The translations under genes were made by a program, and so were the position numbers. DNA of 64,000 nucleotides, from contig JADJWM010000012.1 in NCBI GenBank assembly GCA_016716365.1, positions 52,249 to 116,248 of the forward strand. The letters run 5' to 3'. Shown piece after piece: positions 1-11,002 of the stretch. Every line of letters begins with the position of its first letter. Positions within the stretch are counted from its first letter, which is position 1. A model generated the notes under the pieces. It made no database searches, was not told where the DNA came from, and saw only the letters and a program-made list of their open reading frames with translations. This stretch comes from Chloracidobacterium sp. Its GTDB lineage: Bacteria > Acidobacteriota > Blastocatellia > Pyrinomonadales > Pyrinomonadaceae.

Positions 1-636
1 ACGTGTCCTCTGTCGTGGAAACAGTGGAAGAAGAAAAAACCGATCTGCCGCTCCTGGCTTGTTCACCATTCACAAAAACAAAGGGAGGTTCTCCATTCAC
101 AGGCTTTCCGGATACGGTCAGCTCAGCGATCATGCGCCCGGGGCTAGCGAGAGCTACCATGGACGTCGTGGAGACGATCGCGAAAATGATACATGCGGAA
201 ATACTTCTCCGCATCCAAAACGACTTATTCATAAAACTCCTAGCGAATGGACGAGTTTTGGCGCAAAAAAGGCCAAACTATCAAATAGTGGCACGAAATT
301 CCGCACAATGTCAACAAAAAGCACGAAATCCTAACTTCCTGGAAAGCGGCCATTCCCGGACGATCAAGAATCTCGTAAGCCTAACGTTACACAAAACTTA
401 TATCACAGCCTCCGTTCCAATTTAAAGACAAATTATCGATTAATTTCAGCCGATCGGTCGTTACTTCGGACCGGGGCCTGACCACATCCGACGGATGAGC
501 AATAAACAGCAGGGCCGAACGGGCACATTCCCGGGATCTAAGGAGTCAATTTCAGGTCAAAGGGGCTGAATTTTGCTGTAATTCTCGATTTCTGCTTTAA
601 TCTATTTCGACCCTGCCATTTTCTCAGGAGTTTTCT
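1..636. other. Gene-poor leader upstream of the sugar-binding gene
   Basis: I see no convincing gene here. A 140-codon open frame (positions 3-425) has low-complexity, mixed composition, no ribosome-binding site and no recognisable domain, so I do not call it. A Shine-Dalgarno-like caggag lies just before the ATG at 637. The stretch probably holds the promoter of the downstream gene and perhaps the decayed end of an upstream one. Confidence 0.4.
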
Positions 637-1713
637 ATGAAAATACGCTTATTTCTTCTATTTATAGGGACCGCGATGACCCTTGCCTGCGGCCCACAGG
701 CTTCCAACCCGACCCAAAATACAGGGGGGGCGGCCAAGGATCCTTCACGAAAATTGAAGATCGGGTTCTCAATGGCGACCGTGAAGGAGGAAAGATGGCA
801 GCGAGACAAAGATGCTTTCGAGGCCCATTGCCGCAAACTTCAGGTCGAATGCCCGGTCACAGTTGCTGATAACAGTGCCGACAGGCAGGCAAATGATGTC
901 GACAACCTTTTGACACAAGGGGTCGATGTCCTTGTAATAGCCCCTCAAAACGCGACCCAGGCCGCGGCGTTGGTCGAAAAGGCAAAGGCCCAGAAAATCC
1001 CTGTGATCAGTTATGACCGCCTGATCGATTCCGACAAGATCGATCTTTACATCTCGCATCAGGTGCCCGTGATCGGGCGAAGGATGGCGGAATATGCCCT
1101 CGCTAAGGCCCCGACGGGAAATTATGTGATGGTTTATGGTTCGAAGACCGACAACAACGCCTCGATCATGGAGAAGGAACAGCTCGAAGTGCTCAAGCCC
1201 GCGATCGACAGCGGCGCAATAAAGATCGTTGCCGACCAGTTCATTACGGATTGGAAGCCCGAGCTCGCGTTGAATTTCGCCGAAAACGCGCTCACACAGA
1301 ATAACGACAACATACAGGCGTTCGTCGTGTCGAATGACGGGATGGCGGGCGGTGTAGTCCAGGCACTTGCGGGCCGCGGCCTCGCTGGAAAGGTGATCGT
1401 CACAGGGCAGGATGCTCAACTCGACGCCCTTCAGCGGATCGCGGAAGGGAAGCAGTCGATGACGGTCTACAAGGCCATTATTCCGCTGGCAAGCGGCGCC
1501 GTCGAGGCCGCCGTTCGCCTTGCGAAGGGGGAACCGCTAACGACCTCACCTTTCCGGAACGACAAGATCGCAAAGGATGTGCCCGCGATCCTGTTAGAGG
1601 TCGTTACGGTCGACAAGAATAATTTGATGGACACGGTTATACGCGACGGCTATGCGAAGTATGACGACGTCTACAAAAACGTACCTGAGGCCGAAAGGCC
1701 AAAGCGGCCCTGA
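637..1713 (+). CDS. xylF: Xylose-type sugar ABC transporter substrate-binding lipoprotein
   Basis: Periplasmic binding protein of the sugar-binding type 1 fold (Peripla_BP_4), most like D-xylose-binding XylF. It would capture a pentose or related sugar outside the inner membrane. The N terminus has a hydrophobic signal ending in a lipobox (LAC at residues 17-19), so the mature protein is probably lipid-anchored. Family signatures include ERWQRDKDAFEAHC near residue 51, GVDVLVIAPQN near 94, VISYDRLI, and IVTGQDAQLDALQRIAEGKQ split across residues 250-280. The 358-residue length is normal for the family plus lipoprotein leader. No ABC permease or ATPase follows; the next gene is a ROK sugar kinase 18 bases downstream. 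Either the transporter components lie elsewhere or the protein serves as a sensor. Family call is firm, substrate is inferred. Confidence 0.88.
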   Translation: MKIRLFLLFIGTAMTLACGPQASNPTQNTGGAAKDPSRKLKIGFSMATVKEERWQRDKDAFEAHCRKLQVECPVTVADNSADRQANDVDNLLTQGVDVLVIAPQNATQAAALVEKAKAQKIPVISYDRLIDSDKIDLYISHQVPVIGRRMAEYALAKAPTGNYVMVYGSKTDNNASIMEKEQLEVLKPAIDSGAIKIVADQFITDWKPELALNFAENALTQNNDNIQAFVVSNDGMAGGVVQALAGRGLAGKVIVTGQDAQLDALQRIAEGKQSMTVYKAIIPLASGAVEAAVRLAKGEPLTTSPFRNDKIAKDVPAILLEVVTVDKNNLMDTVIRDGYAKYDDVYKNVPEAERPKRP

Positions 1714-1731
1714 CTCCATGCCAATAAAGAA

Positions 1732-2694
1732 ATGAACGACTTCGTGCTTGCCGGCGATCTTGGCGGTACAAATTTGCGGGTGGCCGCGATCGACGATGAG
1801 GGCAGGATGCTCGCCCGCCTTGAGGACGAGACCCCGAGACACACCGACGACACGAGGATAGTCGCAGCCGCGCTGCGTCTCGCCAAGGAGTGCGGTGACC
1901 GGATCGGCCGCAAACCACTCGGTCTGGGGTTTGCGTTGCCTGCGATCATGTCCGGGCCGGAGGGAAGGGTATTCAGTTCGCCGAACCTCCCCGAACTCAA
2001 CGGAAGCCTCATCGGTCCGAACCTTCGAGAAGGTCTTTCAATGGATGTAGTTCTTGAGAATGACGCGAACGCGGCCGCGATCGGCGAGAATTGGCTCGGG
2101 GCGTCCCAAGGCTCTGGCGATTCGATCTGCCTTACGCTGGGGACCGGCGTTGGAGGTGGCATAATACTTGACGGGCGGCCGCACCGGGGCCCTGACGGTA
2201 CTGCCGGCGAGATCGGCCATGTCTGTGTCGAACCCCTTGGCCCGCCTTGCGGCTGCGGAAGTTACGGGTGCCTCGAACAATTCGCGTCGGCGACCGCCGT
2301 CGTCCGCATCGCACGGGAGATGGCTTCGGATTTTAGTGACACAAAAGTACCCCTTGATAGTGAATTTACGGCACTGGATCTATACAACGCAGGTACTTCG
2401 GGTGATCGGTTGGCGGTAGAAGTGTTTCGGCGAGTCGGGTACTATCTGGGCATCGCCATTGGCGGGATCGTTAATGTGCTTAACCCAGAGGTTGTCGTTC
2501 TCGGGGGCGGGATGTCCGGAGCCTGGGACTTATTTATTGGCGAATTAAAGGAAGAAATTAGGAAACGGGCGTTCCACGAACCGGCAGAACGTGCTAGAAT
2601 CGTTCGCGCTAAACTCGGAAGCGACGCCGGACTTTTTGGGGCGGCATGGCTCGCATTCGCGCAAGGCACGCGCTCGATCGATCAAAGTCATTAA
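1732..2694 (+). CDS. ROK-family sugar kinase (glucokinase-like)
   Basis: Cytoplasmic ATP-dependent sugar kinase of the ROK family. The N-terminal phosphate-binding motif DLGGTNLR (residues 8-15), a second GTGVGGGII motif near residue 138 and the zinc-binding signature CGCGSYGCLEQFAS near residue 175 are all present, with the conserved GEIGH just before the cysteine cluster. At 320 residues it has no N-terminal helix-turn-helix domain, so it is an enzyme and not a ROK repressor. It follows the XylF-like binding protein by 18 bases and is probably cotranscribed, suggesting that the sugar taken up is phosphorylated here. Glucose is the usual substrate of this subgroup, but fructose, mannose or N-acetyl sugars are possible. 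Confidence 0.88.
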   Translation: MNDFVLAGDLGGTNLRVAAIDDEGRMLARLEDETPRHTDDTRIVAAALRLAKECGDRIGRKPLGLGFALPAIMSGPEGRVFSSPNLPELNGSLIGPNLREGLSMDVVLENDANAAAIGENWLGASQGSGDSICLTLGTGVGGGIILDGRPHRGPDGTAGEIGHVCVEPLGPPCGCGSYGCLEQFASATAVVRIAREMASDFSDTKVPLDSEFTALDLYNAGTSGDRLAVEVFRRVGYYLGIAIGGIVNVLNPEVVVLGGGMSGAWDLFIGELKEEIRKRAFHEPAERARIVRAKLGSDAGLFGAAWLAFAQGTRSIDQSH

Positions 2695-2712
2695 CAGGCC
2701 AGCACTCGGTTT

Positions 2713-3120
2713 ATGGATGTTTACCATAAGATTCTTACGAAGATCTATGAGGTCACCGGCGGCAAGGATAGTGTCGAGGTTGACCTTAACGATCTTTTGA
2801 AGCAGGAAGGCTTCTATTCGAATATCGACAATATCTCGCAGCATTTAGCGACCGAGAGCTGGGTTGCGGAGACTCCCCGGCCCCGAGTAGTGAAAATAAC
2901 GCATTGGGGGGCGGCCGAAGCTCGCCGGGTGATGACAAACACCCCGGACACTCAGCGCGAAGTCGCGAAGGACGCCAACCGCCTTCTTGCCGATTCGCGG
3001 GAACTGATAATCATGCTTGAGGAGTTCGCCTCCAACCCGAACGGATCCAAGTTCAAGACGATCGAAAAGAGATTCGAGGACCTTCAGGCCCTTTTAGGAC
3101 GAATACGGCCGAATATGTAA
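2713..3120 (+). CDS. Conserved hypothetical, possible winged-helix protein
   Basis: A 135-residue soluble protein that I do not recognise by name. It begins with a helical segment (DVYHKILTKIYEVTGG), has a middle stretch ending VVKITHWGAAEARRV that looks like the recognition helix and wing of a winged-helix fold, and finishes with a long amphipathic helix rich in Glu, Arg and Leu. It lies 18 bases after the ROK kinase and may be in the same transcript, but a hairpin with a T-run separates it from rimP. A regulatory or DNA-binding role is only a guess from the predicted fold. Confidence 0.6.
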   Translation: MDVYHKILTKIYEVTGGKDSVEVDLNDLLKQEGFYSNIDNISQHLATESWVAETPRPRVVKITHWGAAEARRVMTNTPDTQREVAKDANRLLADSRELIIMLEEFASNPNGSKFKTIEKRFEDLQALLGRIRPNM

Positions 3121-3189
3121 GTCCAAACTTGCAATCTGGAGCACGGTTCAGGTAAACTGACTGTTTCGTGCGATGCATGCGACGAGTCT

Positions 3190-3216
3190 AGTGGGTTTCG
3201 CACCCACTTTTTATTT
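3190..3216 (+). terminator. Hairpin with T-tract just before rimP (terminator or rimP-leader attenuator)
   Basis: AGTGGGT (3190-3196) pairs perfectly with ACCCACT (3202-3208) around a five-base loop and is followed by TTTTTATTTT. It sits 15 bases upstream of the rimP ATG. An intrinsic terminator-like hairpin at this place is the known form of the rimP-leader motif in many Gram-negative bacteria, so it may attenuate the rimP-nusA-infB operon as well as end the upstream transcript. Confidence 0.75.
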
Positions 3217-3231
3217 TGGGTTTAAGGTCGG

Positions 3232-3717
3232 ATGGACAAGGCTGGTATCGAAGAAAGAATTAGGCTCATCGCGAAGGAAGCCGCAGCCGAAAATGATGTC
3301 GAGTTTGTTCACTGTGAGGTGGCGGGCACAAAGCGGAACCTGACGGTCCGAATTTTCATTGACAAACCGGAAGGCGTCAACGTCGAAGATTGCGCCGAGC
3401 TATCTCGAAGGGTCGAGGGCGTCCTCGATTCGGACGATTTCATCCCCTCGTCCTATGTGCTCGAAGTCTCGTCGCCAGGACTCGAACGCGGTATTTACTC
3501 AGCGGACGAATTTAGCCGATTCGCGGGAAAAAAGGTGAAGGTGAAGCTTTCAAACGCGGTGAACGGCCAGAAGGTCTTTGTCTCCCGGATAGTTGGGGTC
3601 GATGGAAGCGATGTGATCCTCGCCGACAAACAACATGGTGAGGTTCGATTTCCGTTTAGCTGGGTTGAAAAAGCGAATCTCCGGGTGGACCTGGAAGAGG
3701 AGTTCAAGAAGCGGTAA
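3232..3717 (+). CDS. rimP: Ribosome maturation factor RimP
   Basis: Cytoplasmic protein needed for maturation of the 30S ribosomal subunit. The N-terminal RimP domain carries the conserved block VEDCAELSRRVEGVLD around residues 51-66 and SSYVLEVSSPGLER around 72-85, followed by the C-terminal SH3-like domain (KVKVKLSNAVNGQKVF and onward). The 161-residue length is typical. It is the first gene of the classic rimP-nusA-infB-rbfA operon, with only two bases between its stop and the nusA start. A hairpin with a T-tract lies directly upstream and could attenuate transcription. Confidence 0.96.
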   Translation: MDKAGIEERIRLIAKEAAAENDVEFVHCEVAGTKRNLTVRIFIDKPEGVNVEDCAELSRRVEGVLDSDDFIPSSYVLEVSSPGLERGIYSADEFSRFAGKKVKVKLSNAVNGQKVFVSRIVGVDGSDVILADKQHGEVRFPFSWVEKANLRVDLEEEFKKR

Positions 3718-3719
3718 AT

Positions 3720-5423
<1,704 letters not shown>

Positions 5424-5512
5424 AATTCTCGATCAGCCGGCCGCGGCCGGCCTTCGCCACGCAGTCTTTTGAAACCGGATCAACATGGATCCGGATCACA
5501 ATAAGAGCATTT

Positions 5513-8203
5513 ATGGCTATTGGTAAGAAAATTCGGATCTACGACCTGGCACGAGAGATCAAGCAGGACGCGAAGCGCGTTCTCGAGGACCTCCGCCGTG
5601 AAGGTGCCGAGGTCAGCGTGCCCTCAAACTCTGTCAGCATCGAGTTGGCCGAGAAGATCCGGAATAAGTACATCCCAAAAGCCGAGGTTGCACCAAAACG
5701 TGCGATCAAGGTCATTAAGGCTTCGAAGAAAGCGAAAGCCGCCCCGGCCGCCGAAGAAGCTGCGAAAGCCGAGCTCGAAGAGGGGACAAAGGCCGAACCA
5801 GCGAAGCCCGCCCCTGAAGTTGAAGAACCCACCGTAAAAGCAGAACCTGGTCCTGAGGCCGCTGAACCGAAGGCCCGGAGTTATCGCCTTAAGAAGAAGG
5901 CCGTCGAGGAGCCCGAGGAAACGGCGATCACCGAGGCCGAACCCCTCGTCGAAGAAGAAGCCCAGGAAGCCCCGGCTGAAACTGTCGAGGTCCCCGAAGC
6001 TGAAGAGAAAGCTGAGGAACCGAAGGTAACTAAGCGGGTCCTCCGTCCTACCGGCACCCAAATAAAACAGTTGACGTTGACGCGCGACGCTATCGAAAAG
6101 GGCGTAAAGCCCGGCGAGCGCGTAGTCGCCGAGGCCCCGACACGAACCGGCAAGCTGGTTAGCGAAAGAGCTCAAGACCAGCGTGGCCGGCGCACCGAAT
6201 TTCGCGGCACTCCGGGCGAGACCGCGGCTCCGCAGATGACGTACACGCCGCCGGCGGACAATCGACGCCGGCCGGGACGTTCCGGCGGGCGGAAGGGGAG
6301 GACTGACGCCAGGTCGAAGTTTGCCGAAAGGGAGCAGGATGCCCCGCGGCTCCGGACCATCGAAGAGAGGGTCCTCGACCAGGTTGTGAAACATGCCGGG
6401 GGCGATCTTCGACCCGTCCGGCTGACCGAAGGAGCGACCATCAGGGAATTTGCCGAGGCGCTCGGCATCACCCCAAGAGATATTGTTCAATTGCTGATCA
6501 AACGTGGTGTTTTTGCCACCCTTAATCAGCCGATCGGCGAAAAGACGGCGCAAGAACTCGGCCTTGACTTTGGGTTCGAGATCAGTTTTGTGCCGTTCGA
6601 AGAAATGGTCATCGAACAGGAGTTCGAAGAACTGATCGCTGCCGATTCCGACGATGTTGAAGTGCCCAAAGCCCCGGTCATTACAGTTATGGGGCACGTC
6701 GATCATGGAAAGACCTCATTGCTCGACGCTATCCGCTCGGCAAATGTCGCCGAGGGCGAGGCCGGCGGGATCACCCAGCATATAGGTGCATACAGCGTGT
6801 ACGTGTCCAACCCGGAGAATCAGGATGAGGAACGCCGGGTCGTTTTCCTGGACACGCCCGGCCACGAAGCTTTTACGATGATGCGGGCCCGCGGTGCGAA
6901 GGCTACGGATATCGTTATCCTCGTGGTTGCCGCCGATGACGGCGTGATGCCGCAAACGATCGAGGCGGTCGAGCATTCTAAGGCCGCGGGAGTGCCGATC
7001 ATCGTCGCGATCAACAAGATCGATAAGCCTGACGCGAACGCCGATAAGGTCAAGCAGGGCCTTGCGGCATTGGGGCTTCAGCCGGTCGACTGGGGCGGCG
7101 ACGTCGAAATGGTGCCCGTTTCTGCGAAGACGGGGCAGGGATTAGATACGCTTCTTGAGACCGTGCTGCTTCAGGCTGACATCCTCGAACTCCGTGCGAG
7201 CCCGACGAGGAGGGCCGCAGGTGTTGTGCTCGAGGCAAAACTCGACAAAGGGCGCGGTGCAGTCGCGACCGCGCTCGTTCAGCAGGGTACGCTCCGCGTC
7301 GGTGATCCGTTCATCGTAGGCCAATTCTACGGAAAGGTCCGGGCGATGTTTTCGGACCGCGGCGAGACTGTCATGGAAGCCCCGCCGGCGACGCCGGTCG
7401 AGATCCTCGGCCTTCAGGGCGTGCCACAAGCCGGCGATACGTTCCAGGTCGTTTCTGACATAGACCGGGCGCAGACGATCGCAGGCCAGAGGCAGATGCA
7501 CGCCAGACAGGCCGCGATGATCAAGACGACGAAGCGGGGTATCGAGTCGCTCGGGCTGGCCGAGATCAAGGAACTGCTCGTTATCCTGAAGGCGGACGTG
7601 CAGGGTTCGGTCGAAGTGCTCAAGGGCACGCTTGAGAAACTTTCCACGGATAAGGTCAAGGTACGGGTCATTCGGGCCGGGGTCGGGGCGATCGCCGAAT
7701 CCGACGTGCTGCTCGCGTCGGCGACCCAGGCGGACAATATTTCGACTGCGGTCGTGATCATCGGTTTCAACGTCCGGCCGGAGTCGCGCGTGGCCGAGAT
7801 AGCTCGCCAGGAAGAGGTCGATATACGGCTGCACTCGATCATCTACAAGGTCGAAGAAGAGATCAAGGCCGCAATGATCGGCATGCTGGACGCGATCGAG
7901 AAGGAAGTGATCCTCGGCAAGGCGCTGGTCCAGGAAACTTTCAAGGTTTCGAGGGTCGGCACCATCGCCGGTTGCCGCGTGACCGACGGACTGATCCGGC
8001 GGCAGGCAAAGGCCCGGCTGCTTCGGGACAGCGTTGTCATCTGGGAAGGAGATATCGCGACGCTCAAACGGTTCAAGGATGACGTGAACGAAGTGAAGCA
8101 GGGTTTCGAATGCGGTATCAGCCTGGTCAACTTTAACGATATCAAGGTGGACGACGAGATCGAGGCTTACGTGATTGAAAAAACGGCGGCGACCGAGCTT
8201 TGA
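5513..8203 (+). CDS. infB: Translation initiation factor IF-2
   Basis: GTPase that delivers initiator tRNA to the 30S subunit. The first ~300 residues are a long Ala/Glu/Lys/Pro-rich, low-complexity extension beginning with an IF2_N module ([20 protein letters not shown]). A second IF2_N module lies near residues 300-370. The G domain starts with the G1 loop GHVDHGKTS near residue 393, then the effector Thr in [18 protein letters not shown] (G3) and NKID (G4). Domains II to IV follow to the C terminus. The 896-residue length is typical for bacteria with extended IF-2. It is in the operon after nusA and before rbfA. Confidence 0.97.
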   Translation: MAIGKKIRIYDLAREIKQDAKRVLEDLRREGAEVSVPSNSVSIELAEKIRNKYIPKAEVAPKRAIKVIKASKKAKAAPAAEEAAKAELEEGTKAEPAKPAPEVEEPTVKAEPGPEAAEPKARSYRLKKKAVEEPEETAITEAEPLVEEEAQEAPAETVEVPEAEEKAEEPKVTKRVLRPTGTQIKQLTLTRDAIEKGVKPGERVVAEAPTRTGKLVSERAQDQRGRRTEFRGTPGETAAPQMTYTPPADNRRRPGRSGGRKGRTDARSKFAEREQDAPRLRTIEERVLDQVVKHAGGDLRPVRLTEGATIREFAEALGITPRDIVQLLIKRGVFATLNQPIGEKTAQELGLDFGFEISFVPFEEMVIEQEFEELIAADSDDVEVPKAPVITVMGHVDHGKTSLLDAIRSANVAEGEAGGITQHIGAYSVYVSNPENQDEERRVVFLDTPGHEAFTMMRARGAKATDIVILVVAADDGVMPQTIEAVEHSKAAGVPIIVAINKIDKPDANADKVKQGLAALGLQPVDWGGDVEMVPVSAKTGQGLDTLLETVLLQADILELRASPTRRAAGVVLEAKLDKGRGAVATALVQQGTLRVGDPFIVGQFYGKVRAMFSDRGETVMEAPPATPVEILGLQGVPQAGDTFQVVSDIDRAQTIAGQRQMHARQAAMIKTTKRGIESLGLAEIKELLVILKADVQGSVEVLKGTLEKLSTDKVKVRVIRAGVGAIAESDVLLASATQADNISTAVVIIGFNVRPESRVAEIARQEEVDIRLHSIIYKVEEEIKAAMIGMLDAIEKEVILGKALVQETFKVSRVGTIAGCRVTDGLIRRQAKARLLRDSVVIWEGDIATLKRFKDDVNEVKQGFECGISLVNFNDIKVDDEIEAYVIEKTAATEL

Positions 8204-8239
8204 TCGGAATGCGGCCCGTTTTGGGACTGATCTGAATGT

Positions 8240-8611
8240 ATGAGACGGCCTGAACGAATGGCTGAAGCTTTGAAAGAGGAGATAGCCGAGATCGTAGGTT
8301 TCGAGCTGGAGGACCCACGGCTTGAAGCCGTAACCGTGACCGATGTAACGGTCACCGACGACCTTCGGGACGCAAAGGTCTTTGTCGTTGTCGAAGGCGG
8401 CGACGAAGAATCAAAAAAAGCGTTGACGGCGCTTCAACACGCCGCCGGGTACGTCAGGCAGCAGGTTGCGATGAATCTCAGCCTCAGGCATGCTCCGCAC
8501 CTGCTTTTTGTACGTGACACCGCGGAAGAAAATGCGGCAAATGTCGAGCGGGTGATCACGGACCTTAGATTAAAGGGTGAATTTGAGGACAGGAAGGAAA
8601 GTGAAGGATAA
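8240..8611 (+). CDS. rbfA: Ribosome-binding factor A
   Basis: Small KH-fold protein that binds the 30S subunit during late 16S rRNA processing. The opening RRPERMAEALKEEIAEIV and the motif DVTVTDDLRDAKVFV are typical, as is the terminal block HAPHLLFVRDTAEENAANVE that precedes the end of the fold. It starts 36 bases after infB and is 123 residues long. Its last codons run into a tandem heptamer repeat that continues into the next intergenic region, so the final five or so residues (RKESEG) are probably repeat-derived. Confidence 0.95.
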   Translation: MRRPERMAEALKEEIAEIVGFELEDPRLEAVTVTDVTVTDDLRDAKVFVVVEGGDEESKKALTALQHAAGYVRQQVAMNLSLRHAPHLLFVRDTAEENAANVERVITDLRLKGEFEDRKESEG

Positions 8612-8686
8612 AGGTTGAAGGATAAGGGATAAAGTGAAGAGGGCACCTCAGCTTTATCCTTTTTCTATTTACCTTTCCCCTTTTGA
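8601..8686. repeat. Inverted pair of heptamer tandem repeats between rbfA and nrnA
   Basis: Left arm: five heptamers in register from 8601 to 8635 (GTGAAGG, ATAAAGG, TTGAAGG, ATAAGGG, ATAAAGT). Right arm: five heptamers from 8652 to 8686 (CTTTATC, CTTTTTC, TATTTAC, CTTTCCC, CTTTTGA). AAGGATAAAG (8604-8613) is the exact reverse complement of CTTTATCCTT (8652-8661), so the transcript can fold into a long purine/pyrimidine hairpin. The rbfA stop codon lies inside the left arm. Confidence 0.8.
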
Positions 8687-8690
8687 AATC

Positions 8691-9689
8691 GTGTTAAGTC
8701 AAGTAGTTGAGCTAATTGAAAACAAGCAGGAATTCGGGATCACGACCCATATTAAACCGGACGGTGACGGCGTGGGTTCGTCCCTTGGGCTCTATTGGCT
8801 GCTTCGCAGCCTTGGCAAATCCGCGGACGTTATTGTCAGAGGCGAGGTCCCGACAGCCTATCGAAGCCTCCCCGGTGCCGATGACATTCGCAACATCGAG
8901 AGCATCGACCGGAAATACGACGCTATCTTTGTCATAGAATGTTCCGACCTTGAACGGCCCGGCATCGTGGGCCTTGACAAAGAGTTCACGGTGAACATCG
9001 ACCACCATGCGACGAGCGCGCATTTCGGGGCGATCAATTGGATCGATTCCACGGCGTCGGCGGTCGGAGAGATGATCTACAATCTCTGCAAGGCTATCGG
9101 CGGACGGGTCACTAAAGAGATCGCTGAGTGCGTGTACATGGCGCTCGTGACGGACACGGGTTCGTTCCACTTCTCAAACACCACCGAACGAACGCTGAAG
9201 GTCGCCTCCGAATTGGTGAAGGCGGGCGTGAAACCGGCAGCGATCTCAGAAGCGGTCTATAACAATTATCCGTGGTCTCGTATCGAACTGATGAGGCAGG
9301 TTCTAGACACCGTGCGCAGGGACGAGAGCGGCAAGGTCGCGTATCTCAGGCAAACTCTCGAGATGCGGGAGGCGGCCGGAGCCGTAGACGGCGACAATAA
9401 CGGCTTTGTGAACATTCCGCTCGCTTCACGCGAGATCCTGGCTGCGGTCTACATGCGCGAGGTCGGCCCCGACGAATATCGTGTCAGCCTCCGATCCAAG
9501 GGCGACATCAACGTCGCAAAGGTCGCTGAACGCTTTGGCGGCGGCGGCCACCGGAACGCCGCCGGTCTGAGGATGACGGGCGATTGGGACACGGCCGAGG
9601 CCGAGATAGTGTCGGCGATGCGCGAAGCGGTCGAACGGGCCGAGGCGATCGAGGCCGGCGACATTACGGTCGCACCGGACGTCCTATAG
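8691..9689 (+). CDS. nrnA: DHH/DHHA1 phosphoesterase, NrnA-type nanoRNase/pAp phosphatase
   Basis: Cytoplasmic phosphoesterase that degrades short oligoribonucleotides and probably dephosphorylates pAp. Metal-binding motifs of the DHH domain are visible: THIKPDGDGVGSS near the start, IECSD, the NIDHHATS signature and TDTGSF. The C-terminal DHHA1 substrate-binding motif is GGGGHRNAAG. I chose GTG at 8691 because the 19 extra codons from an upstream GTG at 8634 encode heptamer-repeat sequence and family proteins begin close to this point. It follows rbfA, an arrangement common in bacteria. Gene family is certain; start codon is moderately sure. Confidence 0.9.
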   Translation: MLSQVVELIENKQEFGITTHIKPDGDGVGSSLGLYWLLRSLGKSADVIVRGEVPTAYRSLPGADDIRNIESIDRKYDAIFVIECSDLERPGIVGLDKEFTVNIDHHATSAHFGAINWIDSTASAVGEMIYNLCKAIGGRVTKEIAECVYMALVTDTGSFHFSNTTERTLKVASELVKAGVKPAAISEAVYNNYPWSRIELMRQVLDTVRRDESGKVAYLRQTLEMREAAGAVDGDNNGFVNIPLASREILAAVYMREVGPDEYRVSLRSKGDINVAKVAERFGGGGHRNAAGLRMTGDWDTAEAEIVSAMREAVERAEAIEAGDITVAPDVL

Positions 9690-9728
9690 TCAGCGTCGAT
9701 GCCGTAGCCGGCCGAAACACCCCCGAAG

Positions 9729-10283
9729 ATGCAAACTGTCGTCGAACGCCGAAAGCCAGAAGGCCTGCTAGACCATCTGGCCCTGGCCATTACCACCTGC
9801 GGAGTAGGTTACCTGCCCCTGATGCCGGGGACCTTCGGCTCACTGGTCGGCGTCGCGATCTACGTACTCATTTCCTCTGCCTTCTCATCCTTTCGATACA
9901 CGCCCGAAACCGTTGAGCCGGAAACGCTCGTTGCGGGGATCCACGCTATCATCATGGTGGCATTCGTCGGCCTGATATTGCTTGGTGTCTGGGCTTCAGG
10001 CCGGTCCATCGATCTACTTGGAAGCGGCGATCCACCCGAAGCGGTCATCGATGAAGTGATCGGACAATTGACCGTCTTTCTTTTCATCCCATTCGCGACT
10101 TCCTGGCTCATTGTCGCCGCAGGATTCGGGTTCTTCCGCCTCTTCGATATCTGGAAGCCGTTTCCGATAGACCGCCTTCAGATGCTGCCCGGCGGCCTTG
10201 GGATCTGTGTGGACGATGTGGGCGCCGGTATCTGTGCCGGGGCTTGTTTATCGGTAGTATATGCGGTTAGTTTATGGGTATGA
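9729..10283 (+). CDS. pgpA: Phosphatidylglycerophosphatase A
   Basis: Inner-membrane enzyme that removes phosphate from phosphatidylglycerophosphate to give phosphatidylglycerol. The family signature runs from GVGYLPLMPGTFGSLVG near residue 30 through DEVIGQ near residue 107, and FDIWKPFPIDRLQ to GGLGICVDDVGAG near the C terminus, with several hydrophobic membrane segments between. It is 184 residues, slightly longer than E. coli PgpA because of a Glu-rich loop after the first membrane segment. Its last 10 bases overlap the next gene. Confidence 0.92.
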   Translation: MQTVVERRKPEGLLDHLALAITTCGVGYLPLMPGTFGSLVGVAIYVLISSAFSSFRYTPETVEPETLVAGIHAIIMVAFVGLILLGVWASGRSIDLLGSGDPPEAVIDEVIGQLTVFLFIPFATSWLIVAAGFGFFRLFDIWKPFPIDRLQMLPGGLGICVDDVGAGICAGACLSVVYAVSLWV

Positions 10284-11002
10284 TCTACCACGTTCTGCCA
10301 GGCGATTCGATCACTCGGGAATTCAACGAAGCGGGCATCGAAGGCGAAATGATCGTCTTTCGCGAATGTTTGGTCGCCGGCGACGCGGATGCGGCTTCGC
10401 TCGAGGAATTCTGGGACATTCGGGCCAATTTTCATGAACTGGAGCACGGCGGCGATCCGATTGACTATCGCGAAGGGTTCGTCCATGAGGTCGAACGACT
10501 GATCGGTCTCGATCGTTCGTCCGAGGTGCACCTTTGGTTCGAGTACGAACTCTTTTGTTCGGCCAACATGTGGTTCTGCCTCAACCTTCTAAAGGGAAGT
10601 GAGGCCGCCATCTTTCGAGTAATGCCGTCCAACGTCGAGCCCGACGACGTATGGAAAGGATTCGGACGTCTGGATGCGGACGGTCTGATCGATTGCTTTC
10701 AGAACCGGGTAAAATTGACGGCTGACGATGTCGCGAAAGGGGCCGAGCTTTGGAGTGCGTTTGCGAAACGCGACGCCAAAAAGCTGATCGATCTGGGGAG
10801 TTATCGCTCACCGGCTTTTCCGTTCCTTCTGGAAGTGACGGCCGCCGCAGCCGAGATCGAGAGTCGACCCGCCGAGATACTTGCCGAGATCAAAAGCGGC
10901 GGCCTGACCGGCATGTCCGAGATCTTTCCGGAGTTCGTGAAGAGAGCGGGTGTTTACGGTTTCGGAGACACGCACGTCGAGCGATTACTTGATCGAATCT
11001 GA
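10274..11002 (+). CDS. DUF1835 domain-containing protein
   Basis: A 242-residue cytoplasmic protein with the DUF1835 N-terminal signature IYHVLPGDSITREF and the later block EVHLWFEYELFCSANMW, then a helical C-terminal half. The function of this family is not established. It overlaps the end of pgpA by 10 bases, suggesting translational coupling, and its last 18 bases overlap the 3' end of the convergent corA gene. Confidence 0.8.
   Translation: MGMIYHVLPGDSITREFNEAGIEGEMIVFRECLVAGDADAASLEEFWDIRANFHELEHGGDPIDYREGFVHEVERLIGLDRSSEVHLWFEYELFCSANMWFCLNLLKGSEAAIFRVMPSNVEPDDVWKGFGRLDADGLIDCFQNRVKLTADDVAKGAELWSAFAKRDAKKLIDLGSYRSPAFPFLLEVTAAAAEIESRPAEILAEIKSGGLTGMSEIFPEFVKRAGVYGFGDTHVERLLDRI

Noticed and set aside
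3..425. 140-codon open frame at the window start
   Set aside because: No ribosome-binding site, no domain, mixed composition; probably non-coding or decayed sequence.
5624..6706. 360-codon open frame opposite infB
   Set aside because: Shadow of the low-complexity N-terminal part of infB; no family match and repetitive Gly/Phe/Leu composition.
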